Source of the DNA: JBIOJM01 sp044450785
GTDB lineage: Bacteria > Planctomycetota > Planctomycetia > Isosphaerales > Isosphaeraceae
Assembly (NCBI GenBank): GCA_044450785.1
Contig: JBIOJM010000280.1
Coordinates: 1 to 13,742, forward strand
Length of the DNA stretch: 13,742 bases
Reading direction: 5' to 3'
Below, piece by piece: positions 6,954 through 13,742 of the stretch. Within the stretch, counting starts at the first letter, position 1. Each line of letters begins with the position of its first letter. Position numbers and translations under genes: made by a program. Under the pieces are notes generated by a model. That model was given only the letters and a program-made list of their open reading frames with translations, did not search any database and was not told where the DNA came from.

Positions 6954-8405
6954 GTGATTGTTCTTCGTGTGAAACGACTTTGCCTCATCTTGGTTGCTCT
7001 CGGCGCCGCACAGGCTTTGAGCCTGGCGAGATCTTCCGCTGAGGTCCGAGGAGAACCTGGCGAATCCCCTCTTCCCCAACGTCCCAACATCGTCTTCCTC
7101 TACACCGACGACCAGGCGCAGTGGGCCATGGGCGCGTACGGCAACCGCGATATCAAGACACCCCACCTCGATCGCCTGGCGCGGCGCGGAGCCATCTTCC
7201 GCAACGCGTTCACGGTCACGCCGGTCTGCTCTCCTTCGCGCGCCGCGCTCATGACCAGCCGCTACCCCAGCGAGCTGGGCATCGCCGACTGGATTGACCC
7301 CCAGAAGGAGCCGGACCTCGGCCTGGCGCCGGCGGCGATCACCTGGCCGGAGCTGCTCAAGGGCTTCGGCTACGCGACCATGCTGGCGGGTAAGTGGCAC
7401 CTCGGCACGCGCGACGAATTCCACCCGGCACGCCAGGGATTCGACGCCTTCTTCGGCTTCCGTGACGGCAGCAACCAACCGATCAACCCAAAGTTGGAGG
7501 TGGATGGACGGATCCGCCAGCTCCAGGGCTCGCTCCCCGATCTGCTGGTGGACGAAGGCTTGAAGTTCGTCGAGCGCCATCGCGATCGGCCATTCCTGCT
7601 GTCGATCCACTTCCGCGCACCCCACACGCCCTACGCGCCCGTTCCCGAACAGGATTCGGCCCCGTACCGCACGCTCGACCCGAAGATTCCCGACGTGCCA
7701 GGACTTCCCCGACAACGGGTCAAGCAGCTCTATCGTGAGTATTACGCCAGCATCAGCTCGGTGGACCGCAACGTCGGGCGGCTGCTCGATCGGCTCGAGG
7801 CCTTGGGGCTCACCCAGCAGACCGTCGTCATCTTCACGAGCGACCACGGTTACATGATCGGCCAGCACGGGCTCTGGCACAAAGGCAACGCCGCGTGGCT
7901 GGTGGAAGGTAAGAAAGGCTTCCGGCCCAACATGTTCGACGACGCGATCCGCGTGCCGCTCCTGGTGTGCTGGCCCGGGGTGGTCGCACCGGGGACGACC
8001 GTCGATCGAGTCGTCTCGAACCTCGACATCTTCCCGACGATCCTCGAGATCGCCGGCCTGGGAGTGCCCGATAATCTCACCATCCGCGGGCGAAGTGTCC
8101 TTCCGCTATTCCGAGGTCAAGATGTCACGTCCTGGGACAACACCCTGTTCGGCCAGTATGACATGCATCATTATCAAGTCGCGCGGATGCGGTTTATCCG
8201 CACACCCGAGTGGAAGCTGGTGCGGCACTTCGAGCCGGGAGGCCAGGACGAGTTGTACAACCTGGCGGAAGATCGCGGCGAGACCCGCAACTTGACCGGT
8301 TCGGCCGAACCGAAGCACCGCGCCCAGCGCGACGCACTGGCTCGCCGCCTCGAGACCTGGATGGCCCGGATCGGCGACGGGGCGGGACAGGTGGACAGCC
8401 CGTAG
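6954..8405 (+). CDS. Secreted S1-family sulfatase
   Basis: Hydrolyses a sulfate ester, most likely on a polysaccharide, outside the cytoplasm. Counted from the GTG at 6954 (484 residues), a signal peptide occupies about residues 7-29 (KRLCLILVALGAAQALSLA). Then come the metal-binding strand NIVFLYTDD (DD at 52-53), the maturation motif C-S-P-S-R with Cys92 for conversion to formylglycine, GKWHLG (146-151) and the second metal site FTSDHG (D297, H298). The C-terminal ELYNLAEDRGETRNL is the usual ending of the family, so the protein is full length. Start choice: GAGAAAGG at 6941-6948 sits 5 bases before GTG 6954. TTG 6939 overlaps the helicase-relic stop, and GTG 6969 would also keep the signal. 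A formylglycine-generating enzyme must be encoded elsewhere. The substrate is unknown. It probably forms a transcription unit with the next gene, 75 bases on. Confidence 0.94.
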   Translation: MIVLRVKRLCLILVALGAAQALSLARSSAEVRGEPGESPLPQRPNIVFLYTDDQAQWAMGAYGNRDIKTPHLDRLARRGAIFRNAFTVTPVCSPSRAALMTSRYPSELGIADWIDPQKEPDLGLAPAAITWPELLKGFGYATMLAGKWHLGTRDEFHPARQGFDAFFGFRDGSNQPINPKLEVDGRIRQLQGSLPDLLVDEGLKFVERHRDRPFLLSIHFRAPHTPYAPVPEQDSAPYRTLDPKIPDVPGLPRQRVKQLYREYYASISSVDRNVGRLLDRLEALGLTQQTVVIFTSDHGYMIGQHGLWHKGNAAWLVEGKKGFRPNMFDDAIRVPLLVCWPGVVAPGTTVDRVVSNLDIFPTILEIAGLGVPDNLTIRGRSVLPLFRGQDVTSWDNTLFGQYDMHHYQVARMRFIRTPEWKLVRHFEPGGQDELYNLAEDRGETRNLTGSAEPKHRAQRDALARRLETWMARIGDGAGQVDSP

Positions 8406-8480
8406 CGTCCAAATACCAGCACGATCGATCGGTCCCGTGTGCCCCATTTGTGATTCAAGGGAAAGACGAGGTAAACCGCA

Positions 8481-9638
8481 ATGAGCCAAATTCACATGGT
8501 GTCTCCGAACAGGGCAACAAACGAACGGCAGGGGATCGCCGGCCGGCGCAAGTTTCTCGTGAGCGCCGCGGCCGCTCTCACAACGACGGCCTGGTCCGCC
8601 GCCGGCACGGTCGCCAAGGCTCAGCAAAACTCCGGCGGCTCGACGACACCCCGCCGCTACGGGCCCGGCGCCGACCCGGTTCGCTACCCGGACCCCGACG
8701 TCCTCGTTCTCGACAAGCGCTTCGCCAAGATCAAGATCGGCAACTCCCCCATCCGACGCCTCCACACCGGCATGCTCTGGGCCGAGGGACCGGCCTGGAA
8801 CGGCGCTGGAAAGTACCTCGTCTGGTCCGACATCCCCAACGACATCCAGCTCCGCTGGATCGAGGACGACGGCCACGTCAGCGTCATCCGCCACCCCGCC
8901 GGCAACTCCAATGGCAACACCTTTGACCGCGAGGGCCGCCAGATCTCCTGCGAGCACGGCAACCGCCGCGTCGTCCGCTATGAGCACGACGGCAAGGTCT
9001 CCGTCCTGGCCGACCGATTCGGCGGCAAGCCCTTGAACGCCCCGAACGACCCCGTCGTCCACCCCGATGGCGGCATCTGGTTCACCGATCCCGGCTACGG
9101 CGCACTCAGCGAATACGAGGGCAACAAGGGCCCCCTCGAGATCAAGGAGGCCGTGTACCGGATCGACCCGAGCTCCGGCAAGCTCGCCATGGTCACCGAC
9201 GACCTGTTCAAGCCCAATGGCCTTTGTTTTTCCCCCGACTACAAGACCCTCTACATCGCCGACACGGGTGCTTCCCACTACCCAGAGGCCCCGCGCAATA
9301 TCCGCGCCTACGACGTCGTCGACGGTGTCAAGCTCGCCCATGGCCGTGAGTTTGTTTCCATGAAGCTGACCATGCCCGGCGGTGAGTTCGCGGGCTTCGC
9401 TGATGGCATACGCGTCGACGTCGAGGGTAACCTCTATGCCGCCGCCGGCTGGGTCGGCCCCGGCTACGACGGCGTCCACGTCTTCGCGCCCGACGGCGTT
9501 CGCATCGGACAGATCCTGCTCCCCGAGATCTGCGCCAACGTCTGCTTCGGTGGGCCCAAGCGCAACCGCCTCTTCATGGCCGCCAGCCAGTCTCTCTACG
9601 CCGTTTACCTCGAAACCCGCGGCGCCCACTTCGCCTGA
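8481..9638 (+). CDS. SMP-30/gluconolactonase/LRE family protein with Tat-like signal
   Basis: A six-bladed beta-propeller metal-dependent hydrolase of the SMP-30 type; relatives open sugar lactones such as gluconolactone. The 385-residue product begins with a twin-arginine leader: GRRKFLV at 21-27, an alanine/threonine-rich stretch, and VAKA ending at 47 as a likely cleavage site. The mature part shows the expected metal and active-site positions: E102 in WAEGPAW, N186 and N189 in LNAPNDPVV, D261 in YIADTG and D308 in FADGIRVD, plus the FTDPGYG turn near 201-207. ATG 8481 has GACGAGG about 9 bases upstream. Position 75 bases after the sulfatase on the same strand suggests joint expression and a shared sugar-degradation role, which is inference. 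The codons are extremely C-rich at third positions. The exact lactone or other substrate cannot be read from sequence. Confidence 0.93.
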   Translation: MSQIHMVSPNRATNERQGIAGRRKFLVSAAAALTTTAWSAAGTVAKAQQNSGGSTTPRRYGPGADPVRYPDPDVLVLDKRFAKIKIGNSPIRRLHTGMLWAEGPAWNGAGKYLVWSDIPNDIQLRWIEDDGHVSVIRHPAGNSNGNTFDREGRQISCEHGNRRVVRYEHDGKVSVLADRFGGKPLNAPNDPVVHPDGGIWFTDPGYGALSEYEGNKGPLEIKEAVYRIDPSSGKLAMVTDDLFKPNGLCFSPDYKTLYIADTGASHYPEAPRNIRAYDVVDGVKLAHGREFVSMKLTMPGGEFAGFADGIRVDVEGNLYAAAGWVGPGYDGVHVFAPDGVRIGQILLPEICANVCFGGPKRNRLFMAASQSLYAVYLETRGAHFA

Positions 9639-9705
9639 GCCTTCGAGGCCGCTTCGAGCGGTTTACTCATGGGTTGCGCACTGGGCAAGCCGATGGCGGG
9701 TAACA

Positions 9706-9765
9706 CTAACCCGACGCCCAAGCGAGGGATCCCAGCCAGCTCCCCTCGCTTGCGCGTCGGGCTAG
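9706..9765. repeat. Long palindrome, REP-like, possible terminator
   Basis: Arms 9706-9728 and 9743-9765 pair over 23 bases with two mismatches (9709/9762 and 9718/9753) around a 14-base loop. There is no T tract, so it is not a classical intrinsic terminator, although a stem this strong could stop or protect transcripts of the sulfatase/SMP-30 unit. The outer arm (CTAACCCGACGC type) resembles a dispersed palindromic family I remember from planctomycetes, and 16 of 18 bases at 9705-9722 recur at 13560-13577 in this window. Confidence 0.75.
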
Positions 9766-9836
9766 TATGACGGTACGCACACGCTCGCGCGACCCGAGCG
9801 TAAACGGCTCTAACATTAACTCATCGGGGTAGGTTT

Positions 9837-11141
9837 ATGAACACGGCACGAGGAACAAAAGACGATCGAGGTTCTCACACGCGGCGTTCATTCTTCCAGG
9901 GCACCGCGATCGGCGCCTTGGTTTGTTACCTGCGCGGCGAGGGAACGTCCCTGCGCGCCGCGACGCGCAGCCAGGACAAGCGATATGACCTGCTGATCAG
10001 GGGCGGACGAGTCATCGATCCGTCGCAGGATCTCTCCGCTCCCCGCGACATCGCCATCCACGGTCACTCGATCGCCAAGGTGGCGACGGACATTCCCGAG
10101 GCCGACGCCCTCCATGTCCTCGACGTCAGCGGTTCGATCGTGACGCCGGGATTGATCGACGTTCATGTCCACGTCTACGACGGCGTGACCCCGCTGGGGA
10201 TTCCGCCCGATCCCAACTGCGTCGCCAAGGGGGTCACCACGGTCATCGATGCGGGTTCCGCCGGCGCCCATACGTTCCCCGGGTTCCGCAAGTATGTCAT
10301 CGATGTCGCGCAGACCCGCGTCCGAGCGCTGCTGAACATCTCGGTGGTCGGTCAATCGACCCTGTCCCCGGATAACCTGCACGGCGAGCTTCTTGACCTG
10401 CGCTACGCCAACGTCAAGCTGGCGGTACGGACGATCGAGCAGCATCGCGACGTGATTCTGGGGATCAAGGTCCGACTGACGCGGAACATCGCGGGTGAGA
10501 ACGACCTTCGGGCCCTCCACCTGGCCCGGGAGGCAGCGGACGCCGTGAAATTGCCGGTGATGGTCCACAGCGGCGGGACGTACACGCCGCTCAAGGACCT
10601 CCTCCCCGTCCTGCGCGCGGGAGACGTCATCACCCACTGCTTCCACGGGCGCTCGGGAGGCATTCTCGACCAGAGAGGACGAGTCCTGCCGGAGGTGCTC
10701 ACCGCCGTGGGGCGTGGGGTCCACCTCGACGTCGGTCACGGGGCCGGCAGCTTCTCGTTCGATGTGGCCGAACGGGCCATCCAGCAGGGCTTGCTGCCCG
10801 GTACCATCTCGAGCGACCTGCATCAGTTCAATATCCACGGTCCCGTGTTCGACCTGGCCACGACCCTCTCGAAATTCCTCCACCTGGGATTGACCCTTGA
10901 ACAGGTGATCGCGCGCGCGACGACCCATCCGGCGAAAACGTTCGGCTTCGCAGCAGGGCTAGGGACCTTGCGAGAGGGGGCCGAGGCCGATGTTTCCGTG
11001 TTTTCCCTCCAAGAGGGGGATTTCTCGTTCGTGGACTCGAAGGGCCATCGCCGCGTCGGACACCGAAAGCTGTTTCCGGTCGCGACCGTCAAGTCCGGTC
11101 GACTCTACGGATCGGCCACGATCCCGGTGCCTGGATCATAG
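9837..11141 (+). CDS. Exported metal-dependent amidohydrolase/deacetylase
   Basis: A 434-residue amidohydrolase-superfamily enzyme of the amidohydrolase/deacetylase group (COG3964-like, related to D-aminoacylase and dihydroorotase). A twin-arginine-type leader is visible (TRRSFF, 15-20, then a hydrophobic stretch to about 31), so it probably acts outside the cytoplasm. The N-terminal beta part reads YDLLIRGGRVIDP, and TPGLIDVHVHVY supplies the two metal-binding histidines H110 and H112. K211 in GIKVRLT is the likely carboxylated bridging lysine. H244 (MVHSGG), H267 and H270 (THCFHGRSGG) and D327 (SSDLHQ) complete a binuclear metal site. The usual closing segment TTHPAKTFGF and GTLREGAEADVSVF is present, so it is complete. 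GGGGTAGG at 9826-9833 precedes the ATG. It may cleave an N-acetyl or other amide bond, perhaps from the same substrates as the sulfatase; the substrate is not known. Confidence 0.93.
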   Translation: MNTARGTKDDRGSHTRRSFFQGTAIGALVCYLRGEGTSLRAATRSQDKRYDLLIRGGRVIDPSQDLSAPRDIAIHGHSIAKVATDIPEADALHVLDVSGSIVTPGLIDVHVHVYDGVTPLGIPPDPNCVAKGVTTVIDAGSAGAHTFPGFRKYVIDVAQTRVRALLNISVVGQSTLSPDNLHGELLDLRYANVKLAVRTIEQHRDVILGIKVRLTRNIAGENDLRALHLAREAADAVKLPVMVHSGGTYTPLKDLLPVLRAGDVITHCFHGRSGGILDQRGRVLPEVLTAVGRGVHLDVGHGAGSFSFDVAERAIQQGLLPGTISSDLHQFNIHGPVFDLATTLSKFLHLGLTLEQVIARATTHPAKTFGFAAGLGTLREGAEADVSVFSLQEGDFSFVDSKGHRRVGHRKLFPVATVKSGRLYGSATIPVPGS

Positions 11142-11145
11142 TGAC

Positions 11146-13458
11146 TTACCTCTTCCACAACCGCAAGGGCGTCAGCATCAGGTACGAGGCAAGGTCCGAG
11201 TAATCGTCGGTCCAGACCGCGGAACCCGGGCGCAGGGCAGGGGGCTGCCAGCGCGAGTCGGCCACCAGGCTGCCCAGGTCACCCTCGGTCGCGGCCATCA
11301 CCGCCCAGATTGATGGCTGCTTGCCGGCCCGCTTCTCATCGTCGCTCACGTGCAGGTCGTAGCGGACCCGGCAGATCAAGCCCGCATCCTCGGCCTGCCG
11401 GCCGATCACCGGGTCAAGGTCCAGGTAACGATTTGACAGGTTGAACGCCAGCAAGCCTCCCAGGGCGAGCTTGTCCCGATAGAGCCGGATTGCCTCGCGC
11501 GAAAGCAGGTGAACGGGCACTGCGTCGGAGCTGAAGGCATCCAGCACAATCAGCCGGTAGGCGTGATCGGGTGCGTCCCGCAGGCGGTGCCGGGCATCAC
11601 CCAGGAGAATGTCGACCACCGCCGCCTGGCAGTCTTGTAAATAAGTAAAGAACCGTGGATCGCGGGCGATCCGCTCCACTGCCGCATCGATCTCGTAGAA
11701 CGTCCAGTGCTGGCAAGGCCCTGCATAGCTCGCCAGGGTTCCCGCCCCCAGCCCAACGATCGCAACCCGCTCGCCTGGCAGATCGATTCGCGGTTGGATC
11801 GCACCGAAGACCTGGCCGATCGGCCCGGAACGGGTGAAGTAGGTCGATGGCTCACGGCGCAGAGCCGGGTCGAGGCTCTGCTGCCCGTGCAGCGTACTGC
11901 CGTGGAAGAGCCGGTGCACGTTTCGCTCGGCGTCGTGCGTCACTCTGACGACACCAAAGAAATTGCGCTCGATGTGGAGCAGTCGGCCGCTCGGTCCGTG
12001 CGACAAGCCGCCGGCCACGAGGACAGCGGCGACCACGAGCGCAAACCGGACCGGCCGGCGCCCAGCGGTCACACATGCAAAAAAACCCAGGCCCGAAGCA
12101 ACCATCACACCCAGCACGCCCAGCACCGAATCGGCCAGCCCCCCTTGGTTCGTCGCCAGGATCGACACCAGCAGAAACACCACTCCAGGGAAGCACAGAT
12201 CACCCATCCATCCCTTGAACGTTCCTCCCGATGGGCGGGCCTTGATCCCGGTTGCGACCAGGCAAGCCAGGACCACCGCCAAGGGATACTCGACAACACG
12301 GTCGAAGACCAGCGGAGCAACCAGCGCGCTCCAGATCCCGCCCAGTAGACCGCCGATGCCGATCGTCACGTAGAAAACACTCGCATGCCGCGCCGTGGGA
12401 CGCGACCGGACGAGTGCCCCATGGCAGGCCAGCGACCCGGCGAAAAACGTGAGCAGATGGAGTGGAATCCAGAGCGCGTGCACGAACCCAGCGCTCATGA
12501 CCAGCACGAGTGGCACGACGAGATAGGGAAGCACCCAGGCCGCGGTGCGGACAACCCTCGCTCCCAAGCCGGCAAAGGCGACGATGAAGCTCAGCAGGTA
12601 GAGCGCCAGCGGGATTGTCCAGAACAAGGGGATCGACGCCAGGTCGGTCGTCAAGTAGGTCGTCACACCCATCAGCCAGCTCGAAGGGACGAAGACCAGA
12701 ACAATCCACCGGAGTCGCGTTGCCAGCGTAAGACTCGTTCCTTGATCGGCATCAGCACGGCCCCATCTGGAGTCCGCCTTCGGATCCGGATCGTGAACCG
12801 CGTTCCAAACCGGACGAGATCGACTCAATCGCCTGGCGACCACACCGCAGCAGAGGACCAGGATCGCCAGAATCAGATAACCTGTCCGCCAGACACGGCT
12901 TTGTACCGTCAAGCCCAGGTTCGGCTCAATCACGAACGGATAGGCCAGGAGCGCGAGCAGGCTGCCGGCATTGCTCGCGGCGTACAGAAAATAAGGATCG
13001 CGGGCCCGTGGATGACCGGAGAGCGCAAACCAGCACTGCACCAGCGGGGCGGTCGTCGAGACCATCACCAGTGGCAGCGTGGCCGAGCGGCACAAGATCC
13101 CGAGCAGGGCCAGTGCCGGTTTGTCGTCCGCCGATTTCCACCAGCCGGTGTTGGGCTGGATCACAACCGGCTGCACGTAGTAGCCTGATGCCAGAAGAAT
13201 CGCCAGTGGCAACAGATAAAACACAGAGACCCGGCGCAGCTCGCTTCTTTCCGTGGAGCCGACCGCATGCGTCAAGAGGTATCCGCAGAGCAGCATGACC
13301 TGAAAATAGACCAGGCACGTGTTCCAGACCGCGGGCGTTCCCCCCAGGACGGGCAAAACCATCTTGCCGATCATCGGCTGAACCGAGAACAACAGCACCG
13401 CCCCCAGGAAGGATGCCAGGCCAAACAGGACAACGATTCCATATGATTTATATAACAT
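11146..13458 (-). CDS. Multi-pass membrane protein fused to a spermidine-synthase-like domain
   Basis: A 770-residue protein of the type often labelled fused MFS/spermidine synthase. Its N-terminal two thirds consist of many hydrophobic helices and open with the family signature FSVQPMIGKMVLPVLGGTPA followed by VWNTCLVYFQ. The last ~225 residues form a Rossmann methyltransferase-like fold: AIVGLGAGTLASYA (nucleotide-binding loop), YEID (acid that would bind ribose), GDARHRL, and LDAFSSDAVPVHLLS, ending in WTDDYSDL. The usual GGGDG loop of true spermidine synthases is replaced by GLGAGTLA, so polyamine synthesis is doubtful; the real reaction of this family is not established. The ATG at 13458 has only a weak upstream purine stretch, and the first codons are unusually AT-rich. 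The gene is convergent with the amidohydrolase, the stop codons lying just 4 bases apart, so neither has room for its own terminator. Confidence 0.9.
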   Translation of the reverse strand: MLYKSYGIVVLFGLASFLGAVLLFSVQPMIGKMVLPVLGGTPAVWNTCLVYFQVMLLCGYLLTHAVGSTERSELRRVSVFYLLPLAILLASGYYVQPVVIQPNTGWWKSADDKPALALLGILCRSATLPLVMVSTTAPLVQCWFALSGHPRARDPYFLYAASNAGSLLALLAYPFVIEPNLGLTVQSRVWRTGYLILAILVLCCGVVARRLSRSRPVWNAVHDPDPKADSRWGRADADQGTSLTLATRLRWIVLVFVPSSWLMGVTTYLTTDLASIPLFWTIPLALYLLSFIVAFAGLGARVVRTAAWVLPYLVVPLVLVMSAGFVHALWIPLHLLTFFAGSLACHGALVRSRPTARHASVFYVTIGIGGLLGGIWSALVAPLVFDRVVEYPLAVVLACLVATGIKARPSGGTFKGWMGDLCFPGVVFLLVSILATNQGGLADSVLGVLGVMVASGLGFFACVTAGRRPVRFALVVAAVLVAGGLSHGPSGRLLHIERNFFGVVRVTHDAERNVHRLFHGSTLHGQQSLDPALRREPSTYFTRSGPIGQVFGAIQPRIDLPGERVAIVGLGAGTLASYAGPCQHWTFYEIDAAVERIARDPRFFTYLQDCQAAVVDILLGDARHRLRDAPDHAYRLIVLDAFSSDAVPVHLLSREAIRLYRDKLALGGLLAFNLSNRYLDLDPVIGRQAEDAGLICRVRYDLHVSDDEKRAGKQPSIWAVMAATEGDLGSLVADSRWQPPALRPGSAVWTDDYSDLASYLMLTPLRLWKR

Positions 13459-13742
13459 AACTTAGACTAATCACCCGTAATTTCTCCGCGCCGTGCGCGC
13501 ATCTTCAGGACAGTTTGGCTGCCTTAGAGCGGTTTTCACTCGGATAGCCGACTGGCCATACTAACCCGAAGCGCAAGTTTTGATGTTGCGCAGTTTTTGA
13601 TTTCGCCCCGTAGGGGCCGTAACATATCAGCCCAGGGCAACGCCCTCGTCGTTACACACATCTCGGCGGCGGTCGCCGGTAACCCCTCGCCGAACCCCAA
13701 ACGGAGCGAATGAGACCGCGATGGGACCAGTTACATTGAGCG
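13459..13742. other. Upstream spacer of the membrane-protein gene, repeat-rich
   Basis: This 284-base stretch should hold the promoter of the minus-strand membrane protein, but no confident -35/-10 pair was found. It contains the hairpin cluster at 13560-13646. At its right edge an ATG at 13721 opens a frame (MGPVTLS) that leaves the window; it is too short to judge. Confidence 0.5.
13560..13646. repeat. Cluster of short hairpins, REP-like composite
   Basis: Three stem-loops lie side by side. GCGCAA 13571-13576 pairs with TTGCGC 13586-13591 around a 9-base loop and is followed by five T residues (13594-13598), which looks like a weak plus-strand terminator. GCCCC 13605-13609 pairs with GGGGC 13613-13617. 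AGGGC 13634-13638 pairs with GCCCT 13642-13646. The first 18 bases (13560-13577) match the left arm of the palindrome at 9705-9722 at 16 positions. I remember this series as a dispersed planctomycete repeat. Confidence 0.6.

Noticed and set aside
6891..7880. 329-codon minus-strand open frame opposite the sulfatase
   Set aside because: Shadow frame; the plus-strand sulfatase has all its catalytic motifs.
8106..9629. 507-codon open frame on the minus strand opposite the SMP-30-like gene
   Set aside because: It is antisense to the well-recognised plus-strand gene and the sulfatase 3' end. Its translation is low-complexity (rich in V, A, G, D), which reflects the C-rich third positions of the real gene.
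9888..10928. 346-codon minus-strand open frame opposite the amidohydrolase
   Set aside because: Shadow of the amidohydrolase coding frame; no domain, and an R/D/V/G-rich composition.
13721..13742. Possible gene start (MGPVTLS) running off the right edge
   Set aside because: Only seven codons are visible and the nearest purine stretch is 14 bases away, so no product can be supported.
1..13742. tRNA, rRNA and CRISPR signatures
   Set aside because: No T-loop GTTCGANTCC with a matching acceptor stem, no rRNA-like blocks and no regularly spaced repeats were found by eye.

Overview
The window looks like chromosomal DNA of a GC-rich planctomycete, probably of the Isosphaeraceae/Gemmata type. The reasons are the gene repertoire (a secreted S1 sulfatase, an SMP-30/gluconolactonase with a Tat-like leader, an exported amidohydrolase, a long membrane-anchored WD40 protein and an MFS-like/spermidine-synthase-like fusion), large spacers full of broken reading frames, and dispersed palindromic repeats that I remember, without having searched, as typical of that phylum. 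No rRNA, tRNA, CRISPR array or intact mobile element was seen.

Layout. Positions 1-1501 are gene-poor: one small two-helix membrane protein (411-680, +), then a decayed-looking frame up to about 1061, then nothing recognisable. Positions 1502-3865 (-) encode a WD40 protein with about 13 SPDG-type repeats, enough for two beta-propellers behind one N-terminal membrane segment. Positions 3866-4440 are a spacer with short repeats and possible 5' gene relics.

Positions 4440-6942 (+) are the most interesting part. They hold the remains of a phage-defence operon of the DUF2791 P-loop ATPase plus Lhr-like DEAD/DEAH helicase type. That is the pair called SngB-SngC in Shango, and it is related to the BrxD and BrxHI proteins of BREX. 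The ATPase has lost its N-terminus (with Walker A) and its C-terminus. It has been joined in frame to a helicase that lost its first residues, and the helicase then suffered an internal deletion with a frameshift. Both remaining open frames still encode well-conserved motifs, so the decay looks fairly recent.

Directly on the helicase stop codon begins a + strand run of secreted metabolic genes: sulfatase (6954-8405), SMP-30/gluconolactonase-like protein (8481-9638), a 23-bp-arm palindrome (9706-9765), and a metal-dependent amidohydrolase (9837-11141). Together they suggest periplasmic breakdown of sulfated or modified sugars and amides; the exact substrates cannot be read from sequence. Four bases on, convergent on the - strand, lies a 770-residue membrane/spermidine-synthase-like fusion (11146-13458). 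Its upstream region carries a cluster of short hairpins (13560-13646), one part of which matches the palindrome at 9706.
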